From Dehalococcoidales bacterium (GTDB taxonomy: Bacteria; Chloroflexota; Dehalococcoidia; Dehalococcoidales; UBA2162), in the NCBI GenBank assembly GCA_020343555.1, contig CP070800.1, positions 1,872,754 through 1,896,379 on the forward strand: a stretch of 23,626 nt of DNA, read 5' to 3'. The notes beneath the pieces were generated by a model. The model worked only from the letters and a program-made list of their open reading frames with translations, made no database searches and was not told where the DNA came from. The position numbers were made by a program, and so were the translations under genes. Position 1 is the first letter of the stretch, and the number at the start of each line of letters is the position of its first letter. This document shows, in pieces, positions 7,186 to 14,705 of this stretch.

Positions 7186-8574
7186 ATGTTTACCGAAGGA
7201 TTATGCAAGTTCATTATAAATACGAATTACGAGGATATTCCCAAGGAAGTGATAGCCGCGGCGAAGGATGCGATACTGGACAACCTGGCGGTGACGATGT
7301 CCGGCAGCCAGGAACCGTCCGGCCAGATGATGATCGAGATGGTCAGGGAAGCACAGTCACCTCCAGAAGCAACGGTCATCGGGGCTAGGTTCAAGGCAAG
7401 CTGCGCCCTGGCAGCCTTGGCGAACGGCACCTCTGCCCATACCCAGGACTATGACGACTGCCTTGATTATCCTGCCGCCGGACTGGCGCATCCTACTGCA
7501 GGAACGTTCTCGGGGCTGCTGACGGTCGGTGAAAAGAACCACATGTCGGGGAATGACCTGATCACTGCGTACTGCCTTGGCGTCGAAGCTTACGGTAAAA
7601 CAGGCCTGTTTTTGATAAAGACCGGCGGGGCTGGAAGTCGCGGTTGGGAATGGACAGGAACACTCGGAGTAATCGGCGGCACCATTGGTCTGTCCAAGAT
7701 GTTCGGGCTGAACGAGCAGCAGATGATAAACGCGCTGGGAATAGCCTCAACCATGGCATGCAGCCTGATACGCAACTTCGGTTCCTTTGCCGGACATGTC
7801 CACGGCGGCGTCGGCGCCAGGAACGCTATCGAAGCCGTCACTCTTGCCATGAAGGGGTATGATGCCACCAGTCCCGATGTTATCGAGGGACGCGGCGGTT
7901 ACTATAATGCATTTTCCGACAAACCCGAAGTACCAATCACGGAAGAAGACCAGAAGGAAAAACTGGAAGCTCTCGGCAATCCATGGGCGCTTATCGTGCC
8001 GGGACTGATGTTCAAGTACTACCCCTGCGCCCATATCTCCCACTTCGGCGTCTACGCGGCGCAGCTTATCAGGGAACAGCACGCGGTGGACTGGCAGGAT
8101 ATAGAGTCGATTGAGTTCCGTTCGCCCTTCGGTACGGGCCATGACTCTCCGCCGATCCCGAAGACCGGCGTCCAGGGAAGGTTCAACCTGGGATATTGCA
8201 TGTGCCGGTCGCTGATCCACGGAGATATGGAGTTCGATTTCTTCAAGGATGAAACGGTTAATGATCCGGATACCGTGGAACTGATGCGCAAGACAAAATA
8301 TACCGTAATCAAGAGAGAAGATGTTGTCGGGCCGTTCGGATACCAGGAACTTATCGTAAAAATGAAGGACGGCAATGTTTACAGCCAGAAAGTCGAGCAC
8401 CCCAAGGGTGAGCCACAGAATCCCCAAACGCCCGAAGAACTGGTAGCCAAGTTCAGGAAGTGCGCCGCTTACGGCAACTATAAGGAACCGGTGATATCTA
8501 AGATAAAGGACATGGTAGCGGACTTCGAAAATATCAAGGATATCACAGAACTTACCGAACTGCTGGGGCAGTAA
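7186..8574 (+). CDS. MmgE/PrpD family protein (first of tandem pair)
   Basis: A 462-residue cytoplasmic protein of the MmgE/PrpD family, whose known members are 2-methylcitrate dehydratase, cis-aconitate decarboxylase and iminodisuccinate lyase relatives. Family marks are HTQDYDD (85-91), which corresponds to the usual HALDFDD box, HGGVGARNAIEAVTLA (about 206-221) and KYYPCAHISHFG (about 279-290). The protein has full length. It starts at ATG after GAGGTG and is followed after 11 bases by a second family member, so the two are co-translated and may form a heterodimer or act on related substrates. No citrate synthase or methylisocitrate lyase is nearby, so a methylcitrate role is not supported and the hydro-lyase or decarboxylase substrate is unknown. 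Confidence 0.9.
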   Translation: MFTEGLCKFIINTNYEDIPKEVIAAAKDAILDNLAVTMSGSQEPSGQMMIEMVREAQSPPEATVIGARFKASCALAALANGTSAHTQDYDDCLDYPAAGLAHPTAGTFSGLLTVGEKNHMSGNDLITAYCLGVEAYGKTGLFLIKTGGAGSRGWEWTGTLGVIGGTIGLSKMFGLNEQQMINALGIASTMACSLIRNFGSFAGHVHGGVGARNAIEAVTLAMKGYDATSPDVIEGRGGYYNAFSDKPEVPITEEDQKEKLEALGNPWALIVPGLMFKYYPCAHISHFGVYAAQLIREQHAVDWQDIESIEFRSPFGTGHDSPPIPKTGVQGRFNLGYCMCRSLIHGDMEFDFFKDETVNDPDTVELMRKTKYTVIKREDVVGPFGYQELIVKMKDGNVYSQKVEHPKGEPQNPQTPEELVAKFRKCAAYGNYKEPVISKIKDMVADFENIKDITELTELLGQ

Positions 8575-8585
8575 GGAGGATTCTT

Positions 8586-9980
8586 ATGAGCAACTCAGAT
8601 AAAGGCATATACCTGGATAAACTGATCGATAATATACTGAATACGAAGCTGGAGGATATCCCTGCCGCTTCAGTCGACCATGCCAAAAACCGGCTGTTCG
8701 ATGTCATCGGCTGCATGATATGCGGGGCGAACGATTACGGTAATCCAGCACTCCTGGAGCTTATCCGCGACTGGGGAGGAAAACCGGAAGCGAGGATATT
8801 CGTCCATGGAGACAAAGTTCCCGCTCCGATGGCGGCGCTGGTCAATTGCATCATGGCCCGTTCGTTTGATTACGAGCCGGTAAGTCCACTGGTAGACGGA
8901 AAATCGATACCGGGTCATATCTCCGGCACTACCACGATGACGGCGCTGACGGTGGGAGATATGCAGAACGTGTCCGGCGAGGAATTGTTGACGGCGATGC
9001 TGGTGGGCGACGATATGGCTACCAGGATATTGCTGGCGGGAGAAGCCGGCGGAACGCGCCGAGGTTTCGACCATGTAGGGCAGGCGAATTCTTTCGGAGC
9101 GACCGCTATAACCGGAAGGATGATGGGACTGAACCATGAGCAGTTCAGCGACGCATTTGGCCTGGTAGTAGACCATCTCGGCGGCGTCCAGAGACAGATA
9201 GGTGATACTACGGTCGGATTCAAGCTCTCGCAGGGCAACGCAGCCAGGGATGCTATTTTCAGCGTGAAGCTGGCGAAAGCCGGCTGGTCGGGGATTGACG
9301 ACGCGTTGCTGGGCACGGGTGCGTATTACGACCAGTTTACCGACGGTATCAAGGATCCGGAACTCCTGGTAAAAGACCTGGGTAAGCAGTATTACAGCGA
9401 CGGGACGTTCAAACCCTATCCCAACTGCCGCATGAACCATTCGGCGGTTGACTGCGCCGTAGATATAGTGAATGAGCACGGTATATCCGGTGACGACATA
9501 GAAAAGGTCATCCAGTACGTATCCCCCGGTGCCATGCACGACGTAATCGGGCAGCCTTTCAGGATCAAGAATTCTCCTCATGCCAGCGCCGGTTTCAGTA
9601 TCCAGTACAGCGTGGCGAATGTCCTGGTGAGGGGTAGTTCAAAGCCGGAGCATTATACCGAGGAAGCGATACGGGATACCGCGATCAGTGACTTTATTAC
9701 TGACAAGATAACTATGGAGCCGTTAACGCAAGGGGGCATGGAAAGCGGAAGGGTGAAGGTAATAATGAAAGACGGGCGCGAGTTCGACGTCTTCACCGAG
9801 ATCGCTAGGGGAGATCCCCGAAGGCCAATATCGAAAGGAGACTTGCTGGCTAAGTTCCGTGGGAATATCGAGTTTTCCAATACCGTGGCGGTTGAGAACG
9901 GGGAAAAGATACTCGAAATGGTGGAAGACCTGGAAAATGTCGATAACGTCCAGAAACTGGTAGACCTCCTGATAGCGTAA
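8586..9980 (+). CDS. MmgE/PrpD family protein (second of tandem pair)
   Basis: A 464-residue second member of the MmgE/PrpD family, with a strong GGAGG ribosome site and start ATG at 8586. It shares the fold marks with its neighbour: the FDYE box (94-97) in place of FDYDD, the sequence FKLSQGNAARDAIFSVKLA (about 217-235) and the FKPYPNCRMNHSAVD substrate-site stretch (about 278-292). The acidic box differs from the DYDD of the first protein, so the two have diverged in the presumed active site and probably differ in substrate or reaction. The SDR gene follows after 96 bases in the same direction, which suggests one pathway in which a dehydration or decarboxylation is paired with an alcohol/ketone oxidoreduction. 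Substrate unknown. Confidence 0.9.
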   Translation: MSNSDKGIYLDKLIDNILNTKLEDIPAASVDHAKNRLFDVIGCMICGANDYGNPALLELIRDWGGKPEARIFVHGDKVPAPMAALVNCIMARSFDYEPVSPLVDGKSIPGHISGTTTMTALTVGDMQNVSGEELLTAMLVGDDMATRILLAGEAGGTRRGFDHVGQANSFGATAITGRMMGLNHEQFSDAFGLVVDHLGGVQRQIGDTTVGFKLSQGNAARDAIFSVKLAKAGWSGIDDALLGTGAYYDQFTDGIKDPELLVKDLGKQYYSDGTFKPYPNCRMNHSAVDCAVDIVNEHGISGDDIEKVIQYVSPGAMHDVIGQPFRIKNSPHASAGFSIQYSVANVLVRGSSKPEHYTEEAIRDTAISDFITDKITMEPLTQGGMESGRVKVIMKDGREFDVFTEIARGDPRRPISKGDLLAKFRGNIEFSNTVAVENGEKILEMVEDLENVDNVQKLVDLLIA

Positions 9981-10076
9981 AGTGGTTTCATCTTGACTTA
10001 CCGAACTCGATTTTATAATATCGGACTGGCCAAGAAGCTGCATAAAATATACACAACAATCTAGAAGGAGTTATGA

Positions 10077-10835
10077 ATGGGTACACTGGATAACAAGGTT
10101 GCTCTTGTAACCGGTTCGGCGCACTCTATCGGTAAGGCTATATCACTCGGTCTGGCAAAAGAAGGTGCAGACATGGTGATCGCCGACATGGAAGTTGAAG
10201 GGCTGAACAAGACTGCCGAAGAGATAACAGCCCTTGGAAGACAGGCACTGCCGGTGGAAACGAACGTTTTACAGTCTGAACAGATAGAAGCGCTTTTCGC
10301 TAAAGCAGTGGAGAAATTCGGGCGAATTGATATCCTGGTGAACTGCGCCGGTATTTTTAACGGCGGACCCGTGGATGAACTGGCAGTGGAGACATGGGAC
10401 GCGGTTATCGGAACTAATCTGCGAGCACCCTTCCTCTGCACCAGACAGGCGTTCCCAATCATGAAAAAACAGGGTGGGGGGCGGATAATCAACATCGGGA
10501 GTATTTCGGCACAGAGACCGAGAATGTTCAGCTCTCCCTACAGTACGGCGAAGTCAGGTCTGGTAGGGCTGACGAACGCTACCGCTCTCGAAGGGCGTGA
10601 ACACGGGATTAATTGTGGGATACTCCACCCGGGAGAAGTAACCAGGGACAGGCAGCCCGTGATGCCTCCGGGAATGACTCTTCCTGCGGGTTATAAACCG
10701 CCGGGACCAATGGAGACCATGTCCACCGAGGAGATAGCTGCGGCTGCGGTGTATATGGCGACCTGTCCTCCGAACGTCAATGTGCTCGAACTGATACAGC
10801 TACCCATCCAGCAGCCTTACCTGGGACGGGGATAA
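10077..10835 (+). CDS. SDR family oxidoreductase
   Basis: A 252-residue classical short-chain dehydrogenase/reductase. The cofactor motif is TGSAHSIGKA (12-21), followed by D37 at the end of the second strand, which favours NAD(H) over NADP(H); NCAG (89-92) stabilises the sheet. The catalytic set N114, S142, Y155, K159 is complete (PYSTAKSG). Length and order are typical of FabG-like enzymes acting on hydroxy or keto groups of small molecules. The C-terminal part after GILHPGEVTRD is rich in Pro (VMPPGMTLPAGYKPPGP), as in several Dehalococcoidia-type SDRs that I can only place as family. It is preceded by AGAAGGAG and ends 25 bases before a clear terminator, so it closes the MmgE/PrpD operon. 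Confidence 0.92.
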   Translation: MGTLDNKVALVTGSAHSIGKAISLGLAKEGADMVIADMEVEGLNKTAEEITALGRQALPVETNVLQSEQIEALFAKAVEKFGRIDILVNCAGIFNGGPVDELAVETWDAVIGTNLRAPFLCTRQAFPIMKKQGGGRIINIGSISAQRPRMFSSPYSTAKSGLVGLTNATALEGREHGINCGILHPGEVTRDRQPVMPPGMTLPAGYKPPGPMETMSTEEIAAAAVYMATCPPNVNVLELIQLPIQQPYLGRG

Positions 10836-10860
10836 CAGATACACGAATAGTAATGAGAAA

Positions 10861-10886
10861 AGCCCCGGTTTAACCGGGGCTTTTTT
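10861..10886 (+). terminator. Rho-independent terminator after the SDR gene
   Basis: AGCCCCGGT (10861-10869) and ACCGGGGCT (10873-10881) form a 9-base stem with a 3-base loop, followed by a run of six T that begins with the last base of the stem. Upstream As (GAAA) make it plausible on the minus strand too, where the flavoprotein gene converges. Confidence 0.92.
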
Positions 10887-10911
10887 ATTACCTCATATAG
10901 ATTCGTAGACC

Positions 10912-10931
10912 ATACCGTTGAAAAACGGTAT
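10912..10931. repeat. Inverted repeat with GAAA loop
   Basis: ATACCGTT and AACGGTAT form a perfect 8-base stem around a GAAA tetraloop. It is the second hairpin in the spacer between the converging SDR and flavoprotein genes. Function unknown. Confidence 0.5.
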
Positions 10932-10999
10932 CCAGAATAAATAAGACAAGAACAGATTCGGGTAAGAGGGAGAATGTGAGTAGTTCTTTGATTTACTGG

Positions 11000-11020
11000 A
11001 TCCCGTATCAAGTGCGGGAT
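11000..11020. repeat. Inverted repeat ATCCCG/CGGGAT
   Basis: ATCCCG (11000-11005) and CGGGAT (11015-11020) enclose nine bases. The form (GGATCCCGTATCAAG..CGGGATGG) resembles short intergenic palindromes that often occur in many copies in a genome; whether that holds here cannot be seen from one copy. Confidence 0.4.
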
Positions 11021-11088
11021 GGCACATAATAAATCGGGGGATATATTATAGGTTTATTAACTTAATATATTTGAATTATTACTTAGTT

Positions 11089-12012
11089 TTACTCGAGTTT
11101 CTGCAAATATCTCTGGGCTGACATACCCGCTGCCGCGCCATCGCCGACTGCCGCCGATACCTGCCTGGGAGAGTTACTCCTGATATCACCGGCGGCGAAT
11201 ACGCCCGGTACTTCCGACTCCATCCATCCATTCACGATTATCTGACCGCCGTCATCCAGAGGAACAACTCCCTGGAGGTAGCCGGTATTGGGATCTAGCC
11301 CGATATGTACGAGTACGCCATCGACCTTCATCGTCTCTTTCTGGCTGGTTTCTTCCGAGACAACTTCGATTCCTTCGACGGTATTTCCTCCGGTAATAGA
11401 CTGCACCTTCATGCCGGTATGTACCTCGAGTTTGGGATTCTGTGACACTCTGTCCTGGAGAATGGCAGTGGCATTCAACTTGGGCATGGCCTCGATCACT
11501 ATTACTTTGGATGCTATTTTTGATAGATATAGAGCTTCGGTGATACCGGAATCACCACCACCGCACACGGCGACTGTCTGTTCGGCGAACTGTCCACCAT
11601 CACAGAAAGCACAAGCGATAACTCCCCTGTCCCGGAATTCTTCCTCGCCGGGAACACCAAGCTTTTTCGGTACTGAACCTCCGGCGAACACAATAGCAGA
11701 AGAGGTGAATGTCGTACCGTCGGCACAGGTAACCCACTTATTACTGGATGATACCTGCACCGAGTTCACGGTAGCACGTTTCATCTCCACTCCGTACTTC
11801 CTTGCCTGCTCCATCATCTCCATACCGAGTTGAGAACCTATTACTCCCTCTGCAAAACCGGGGTAATTTTCGATCATCTCGATATTCATAATGTATCCGC
11901 CGTATCCTTCCTTTTCGAGGAGGAGGGTACGCCAGTTACCGCGGCTGAGATATATTCCTGCCGTGAGACCGGCAGGACCGCCGCCTATTATTATTGCATC
12001 CCAGTCAGGCAT
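11089..12012 (-). CDS. Thioredoxin-reductase-like flavoprotein
   Basis: A 307-residue low-molecular-weight thioredoxin reductase type flavoprotein of normal length. The FAD motif GGGPAGLTAGIYLSRG is at 10-25, the redox pair C134-x2-C137 is in VIACAFCDGG, a second nucleotide motif GGGDSGITEALYLSK follows at 151-165, and the closing FAD motif is GVFAAGDIRSN near the C-terminus. The NADPH phosphate-binding HRRxxxR of standard TrxR is replaced by EAMPKLN (174-180), with Glu at the end of the strand; this points to NADH or another donor. The gene starts 29 bases after the selenoprotein stop with AAGGAG upstream, so it is in the same operon and may reduce that protein or a thioredoxin for it. No thioredoxin gene is in the window. 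Confidence 0.88.
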   Translation of the reverse strand: MPDWDAIIIGGGPAGLTAGIYLSRGNWRTLLLEKEGYGGYIMNIEMIENYPGFAEGVIGSQLGMEMMEQARKYGVEMKRATVNSVQVSSSNKWVTCADGTTFTSSAIVFAGGSVPKKLGVPGEEEFRDRGVIACAFCDGGQFAEQTVAVCGGGDSGITEALYLSKIASKVIVIEAMPKLNATAILQDRVSQNPKLEVHTGMKVQSITGGNTVEGIEVVSEETSQKETMKVDGVLVHIGLDPNTGYLQGVVPLDDGGQIIVNGWMESEVPGVFAAGDIRSNSPRQVSAAVGDGAAAGMSAQRYLQKLE

Positions 12013-12041
12013 ATTTGACTCCTTTCATGAGGGGGATTTTA

Positions 12042-13814
12042 TTAAGAACCGGCTTTGGTTAGTGTCGCTCCGGTTATCTTTCTGGTTATTAAGGCAGTGT
12101 GATTATACGGGGGAAGTCGGTAGTAACTGAAAGAAAAAGCGCAACCGGGAGTTCCGCCACTGACAAACAGGTGGACGTTCTCTGGTGAGATCATAACCGG
12201 CACCTTCCCACCGGGCATAAGGGCAGCTTCGAAATATTCCTTCCTATCCGGCGGAACGATTCCAAGTTCCGTTGCCAGCCGTATCGAGGTGACTTCTTCC
12301 TCGTTCAATTCCTCGAATTCGAAGGAAGCACGATTATAGATTTCTTCCTGGAGTTTTTCCTGGTCGAATCCCATCTTGTTAAATTCCGAGACCAGTTCAG
12401 GGAAGAGGATTATAAGATGATTCTGGCTTCCCTGTCCCGAACCGGGTATGGGGCCAACCCCCTTGTTTCTCCACTCCATGAGAAGTCGCCTGTCCCTGCT
12501 CTTGATATCGTTATCAATCCTGTCAAGTATTTCTTCGGCATTCCAGGTGCCTATCAGACCGCCATAGAAATGCTGCATCGGGCTGGCGTTATGTATCGAT
12601 GCTACCGTTACACAACTGTCTTGTTCATCGAATCCCCGGTTAACATGGTATGGTTCCCACCGACTCATATCGGAATTCTCTGCTACAGTGAAGAATGTAT
12701 GCGGTGAAATACGTCCGGTGAGACTCATGTCGTTCATCGCTGGCCAGATATGACCGATATTCAGTGTTGCCAGCCGGATAGCCCGGCCGATTGTGTTATT
12801 CGCTCTCCAGCCTTGTCCCATAAAACCTATACCTGCCTGCATCTCTATTTCTTTCGCAATGGGGCCACTGACGACAATCAGGAGGTTGAACGAACCGGCA
12901 GACAGGAGTACATGCCTGTCATCGAACGTGTCATCGGTTAGCGCTTCCATAATGGATATGATCACCGGCAGGTATTCAGGCCTGGCTCCTGCCATCACTG
13001 CGTTTACGGCTATTTTCTCGATCGTGGCAACACCGAGTTTCGGACTAACCTTACCGAGTACTTCATCAGGCGAACGACTCGTTCCTGACAGCATCCACTT
13101 AACGCGTTCTTCGGTAGGCGGAACCATCGGCAGGCCATCACCCCACCGGTTATCGAGGTAGACCTGGTTGAATTCTTCCGCTGCAGTTCCATAAGACTCA
13201 CCGGTGATAGTTACCGGTTTCGATTCTTCCGACTCTTTCTTTTCCGGTTCAGTGGACTCCTCCGGTGTCAGCGGAGTAGTTAAAGCGTCTATTAGCTCAT
13301 CGATGATACCTTCTGCAACCGGTCGAACCTCCTCGACACTGGCTCTCAGGCGGTAAAATTCGGCAGACGTAACGATGCGGTAACGGACGGTCGGCATTGC
13401 GTTGTCTTCGGCTGCCGAAATCGCAGCTTCTCTGAATGTATCGCACGGGATGAAAACACCGGGTATCCCCCGTTTTTCCAGCTTTATGGTACCGGCAACG
13501 CCGCCAAAAGTACAGGAACCTCAGTCGCCTATCGCGTAGATAAACGCGTCGATATCTGAAACAAAGTCATCAACCTCTTCATCGCGTATCTCAAAGGCAC
13601 CCGTCAATCGTTTTGTATTGATGTCGGGATATCTCTTTTTCAGCAGCTCTTCTATTGCGGTAAAAAAATGATCTACACCCTGTTTGCCATTCGAGTACAT
13701 ACCGATTTTCTTGCTTTCAAGACCGGATAAACGCGGCGATGGAATATAAATCGGCGGTGGTTCTATTTCACCGCGAGGATTCATTAGTTGCAAGCTGACG
13801 ATCTTTTGACTCAT
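12042..13814 (-). CDS. UGSC family selenoprotein, TGA at 13521-13523 read as selenocysteine
   Basis: One 590-residue protein, split in a standard translation into a 97-residue and a 451-residue frame by a TGA at codon 98. The frame is open across the TGA: 41 sense codons join it to the Met once taken as a start. The join reads YAIGD-U98-GSC and goes on TFGGVAGTIKLEKRGIP, which matches the known UGSC family of (seleno)proteins, in which the first Cys-like residue is Sec or Cys. The N-terminal UGSC domain covers about 1-175; a charged Glu/Pro/Ser linker (about 179-205) leads to a larger C-terminal domain (about 206-590, with NRWGDGLPMVPPTEERV and ending GGTPGCAFSFSYY). The reaction is unknown; a redox or reductase role fits. 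The ATG has AGGAG upstream. It lies 29 bases before a thioredoxin-reductase-like gene. Confidence 0.88.
13488..13520 (-). promoter_or_regulatory. Candidate bacterial SECIS element after the Sec TGA
   Basis: The 33 bases directly after the TGA can fold. One option pairs GGTTCC (13520-13515) with GGTACC (13493-13488), with one mismatch, and GGC with GCC around the loop GGCGTT. The other pairs GTAC with GTAC and CGGC (13503-13500) with GCCG (13496-13493) around a GTT triloop with a TTTTGG bulge. Both put a short apical loop starting with G about 19-22 bases after TGA, as expected for SelB-binding bacterial SECIS hairpins, which lie inside the reading frame. Confidence 0.55.
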
Positions 13815-13906
13815 AGTATGACTCCTAAAGAGAGGAATATACAGGGAAATACAATTGAAAGGATGTTTTTATCATTATGGCTTCATGCTTGTGGGATGTC
13901 AATGAA

Positions 13907-13935
13907 TTGACTTCATCAAGAAGTTTTCAGGTAAT
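13907..13935 (+). promoter_or_regulatory. Candidate promoter upstream of the TasA-like gene
   Basis: TTGACT (13907-13912), a 17-base spacer and GGTAAT (13930-13935) give a fair match to a housekeeping promoter. It would leave a 5' leader of about 140 bases before the TasA-like gene. Confidence 0.3.
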
Positions 13936-14084
13936 TCCAGACTATTAACTGGCTTCTCGGTTTATCATTCCGATTTGTAAGTCAATTTTAACCACACTGT
14001 AATGTTTTTGTAATGTCCATTGGCCTTATTTAACATCGTTGTTATGGTGGAAGTATAAGCTGGATACACAGGTGTTGAAAAGAA

Positions 14085-14660
14085 ATGATAAAGAAAATTG
14101 TTGGGCTGGTAATCGTTCTCCTGCTGTTGGCAAGTATGTCAGCTATCAGCACCTGGGCTTTTTTTACCGATGTGGAGACCGTCACCAGTAATGTACTTGC
14201 AGCAGGTACACTCGACCTGAAAACCGATGACCAGGATGGTGTAAGCCAGACTCTGGTAGCGACTAATATGACTCCTGGCGATATTGCAGGACCTGAAATA
14301 ATAATCCTGAAGAACTCCGGCAGTCTTACAAGTTCGAGTATCGACATTTCATTCTCGTATATCGACGATGATTCCTCTCCCAATCCCACCGATATGAGCG
14401 CTGATGATACTGCATCCTATATCGTTGTCACCACTCTTAAATATGATAATTCAAGTATTCTATCCAGTGTCGATGATAACAACTCTAATGGTTATAAGGA
14501 TGTGTATGACTTACATACCTCAAATCTTACCGGTCTTGCCGGCATTGCTTCCGGAGCTACCAAGGACTTCGAGATAGCGGTTCAGCTGAGCGAGAATGTG
14601 ACAGGACATTACCAGTCGGATGGTATCGATATCACGATGACTTTTTCTCTTAAACAGTAA
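14085..14660 (+). CDS. TasA/camelysin-like secreted protein with SipW-type signal peptide
   Basis: A 191-residue secreted protein. The signal peptide has the basic start MIKKIVG, the hydrophobic core LVIVLLLLASMSA and the mark STWA-FFTD, typical of substrates of the signal peptidase SipW; cleavage is likely after A25. The mature part starts with VLAAGTLDLKTDDQDG, the family's conserved N-terminal block, and continues as a beta-rich domain with NMTPGDIAGPEIIILKNSG, closing ITMTFSLKQ. Family members include the biofilm-fibre protein TasA and camelysin. Mature, surface-exposed fibre subunit is the most likely role. A weak AGGTG precedes the ATG by ten bases. The giant fibronectin-repeat protein with a similar signal follows after 41 bases. 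No SipW peptidase is in the window. Confidence 0.82.
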   Translation: MIKKIVGLVIVLLLLASMSAISTWAFFTDVETVTSNVLAAGTLDLKTDDQDGVSQTLVATNMTPGDIAGPEIIILKNSGSLTSSSIDISFSYIDDDSSPNPTDMSADDTASYIVVTTLKYDNSSILSSVDDNNSNGYKDVYDLHTSNLTGLAGIASGATKDFEIAVQLSENVTGHYQSDGIDITMTFSLKQ

Positions 14661-14669
14661 GGATTATAA

Positions 14670-14705
14670 ATGAAGAAAACTGAAGCGAAGGTACAGCGAA
14701 AGTGA
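14670..14705 (+). other. Eleven-codon ORF overlapping the start of the next gene
   Basis: ATG at 14670, with AAGG seven bases upstream, opens MKKTEAKVQRK and stops at TGA 14703-14705. That TGA overlaps the GTG start at 14702-14704 as GTGA, the arrangement used for stop-start coupling. It may be a short leader that drives translation of the large gene, or chance. Confidence 0.3.

Noticed and set aside
8670..9581. 303-codon minus-strand frame opposite the second MmgE/PrpD gene
   Set aside because: The plus strand carries a clear full-length family member here; the antisense product resembles nothing and reflects codon composition.
13521..13523. Reading the TGA as a nonsense mutation giving a pseudogene or two separate genes
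   Set aside because: The frame is open on both sides, the flanking residues match the UGSC family, a hairpin follows at SECIS distance, and the apparent second start has no ribosome site.
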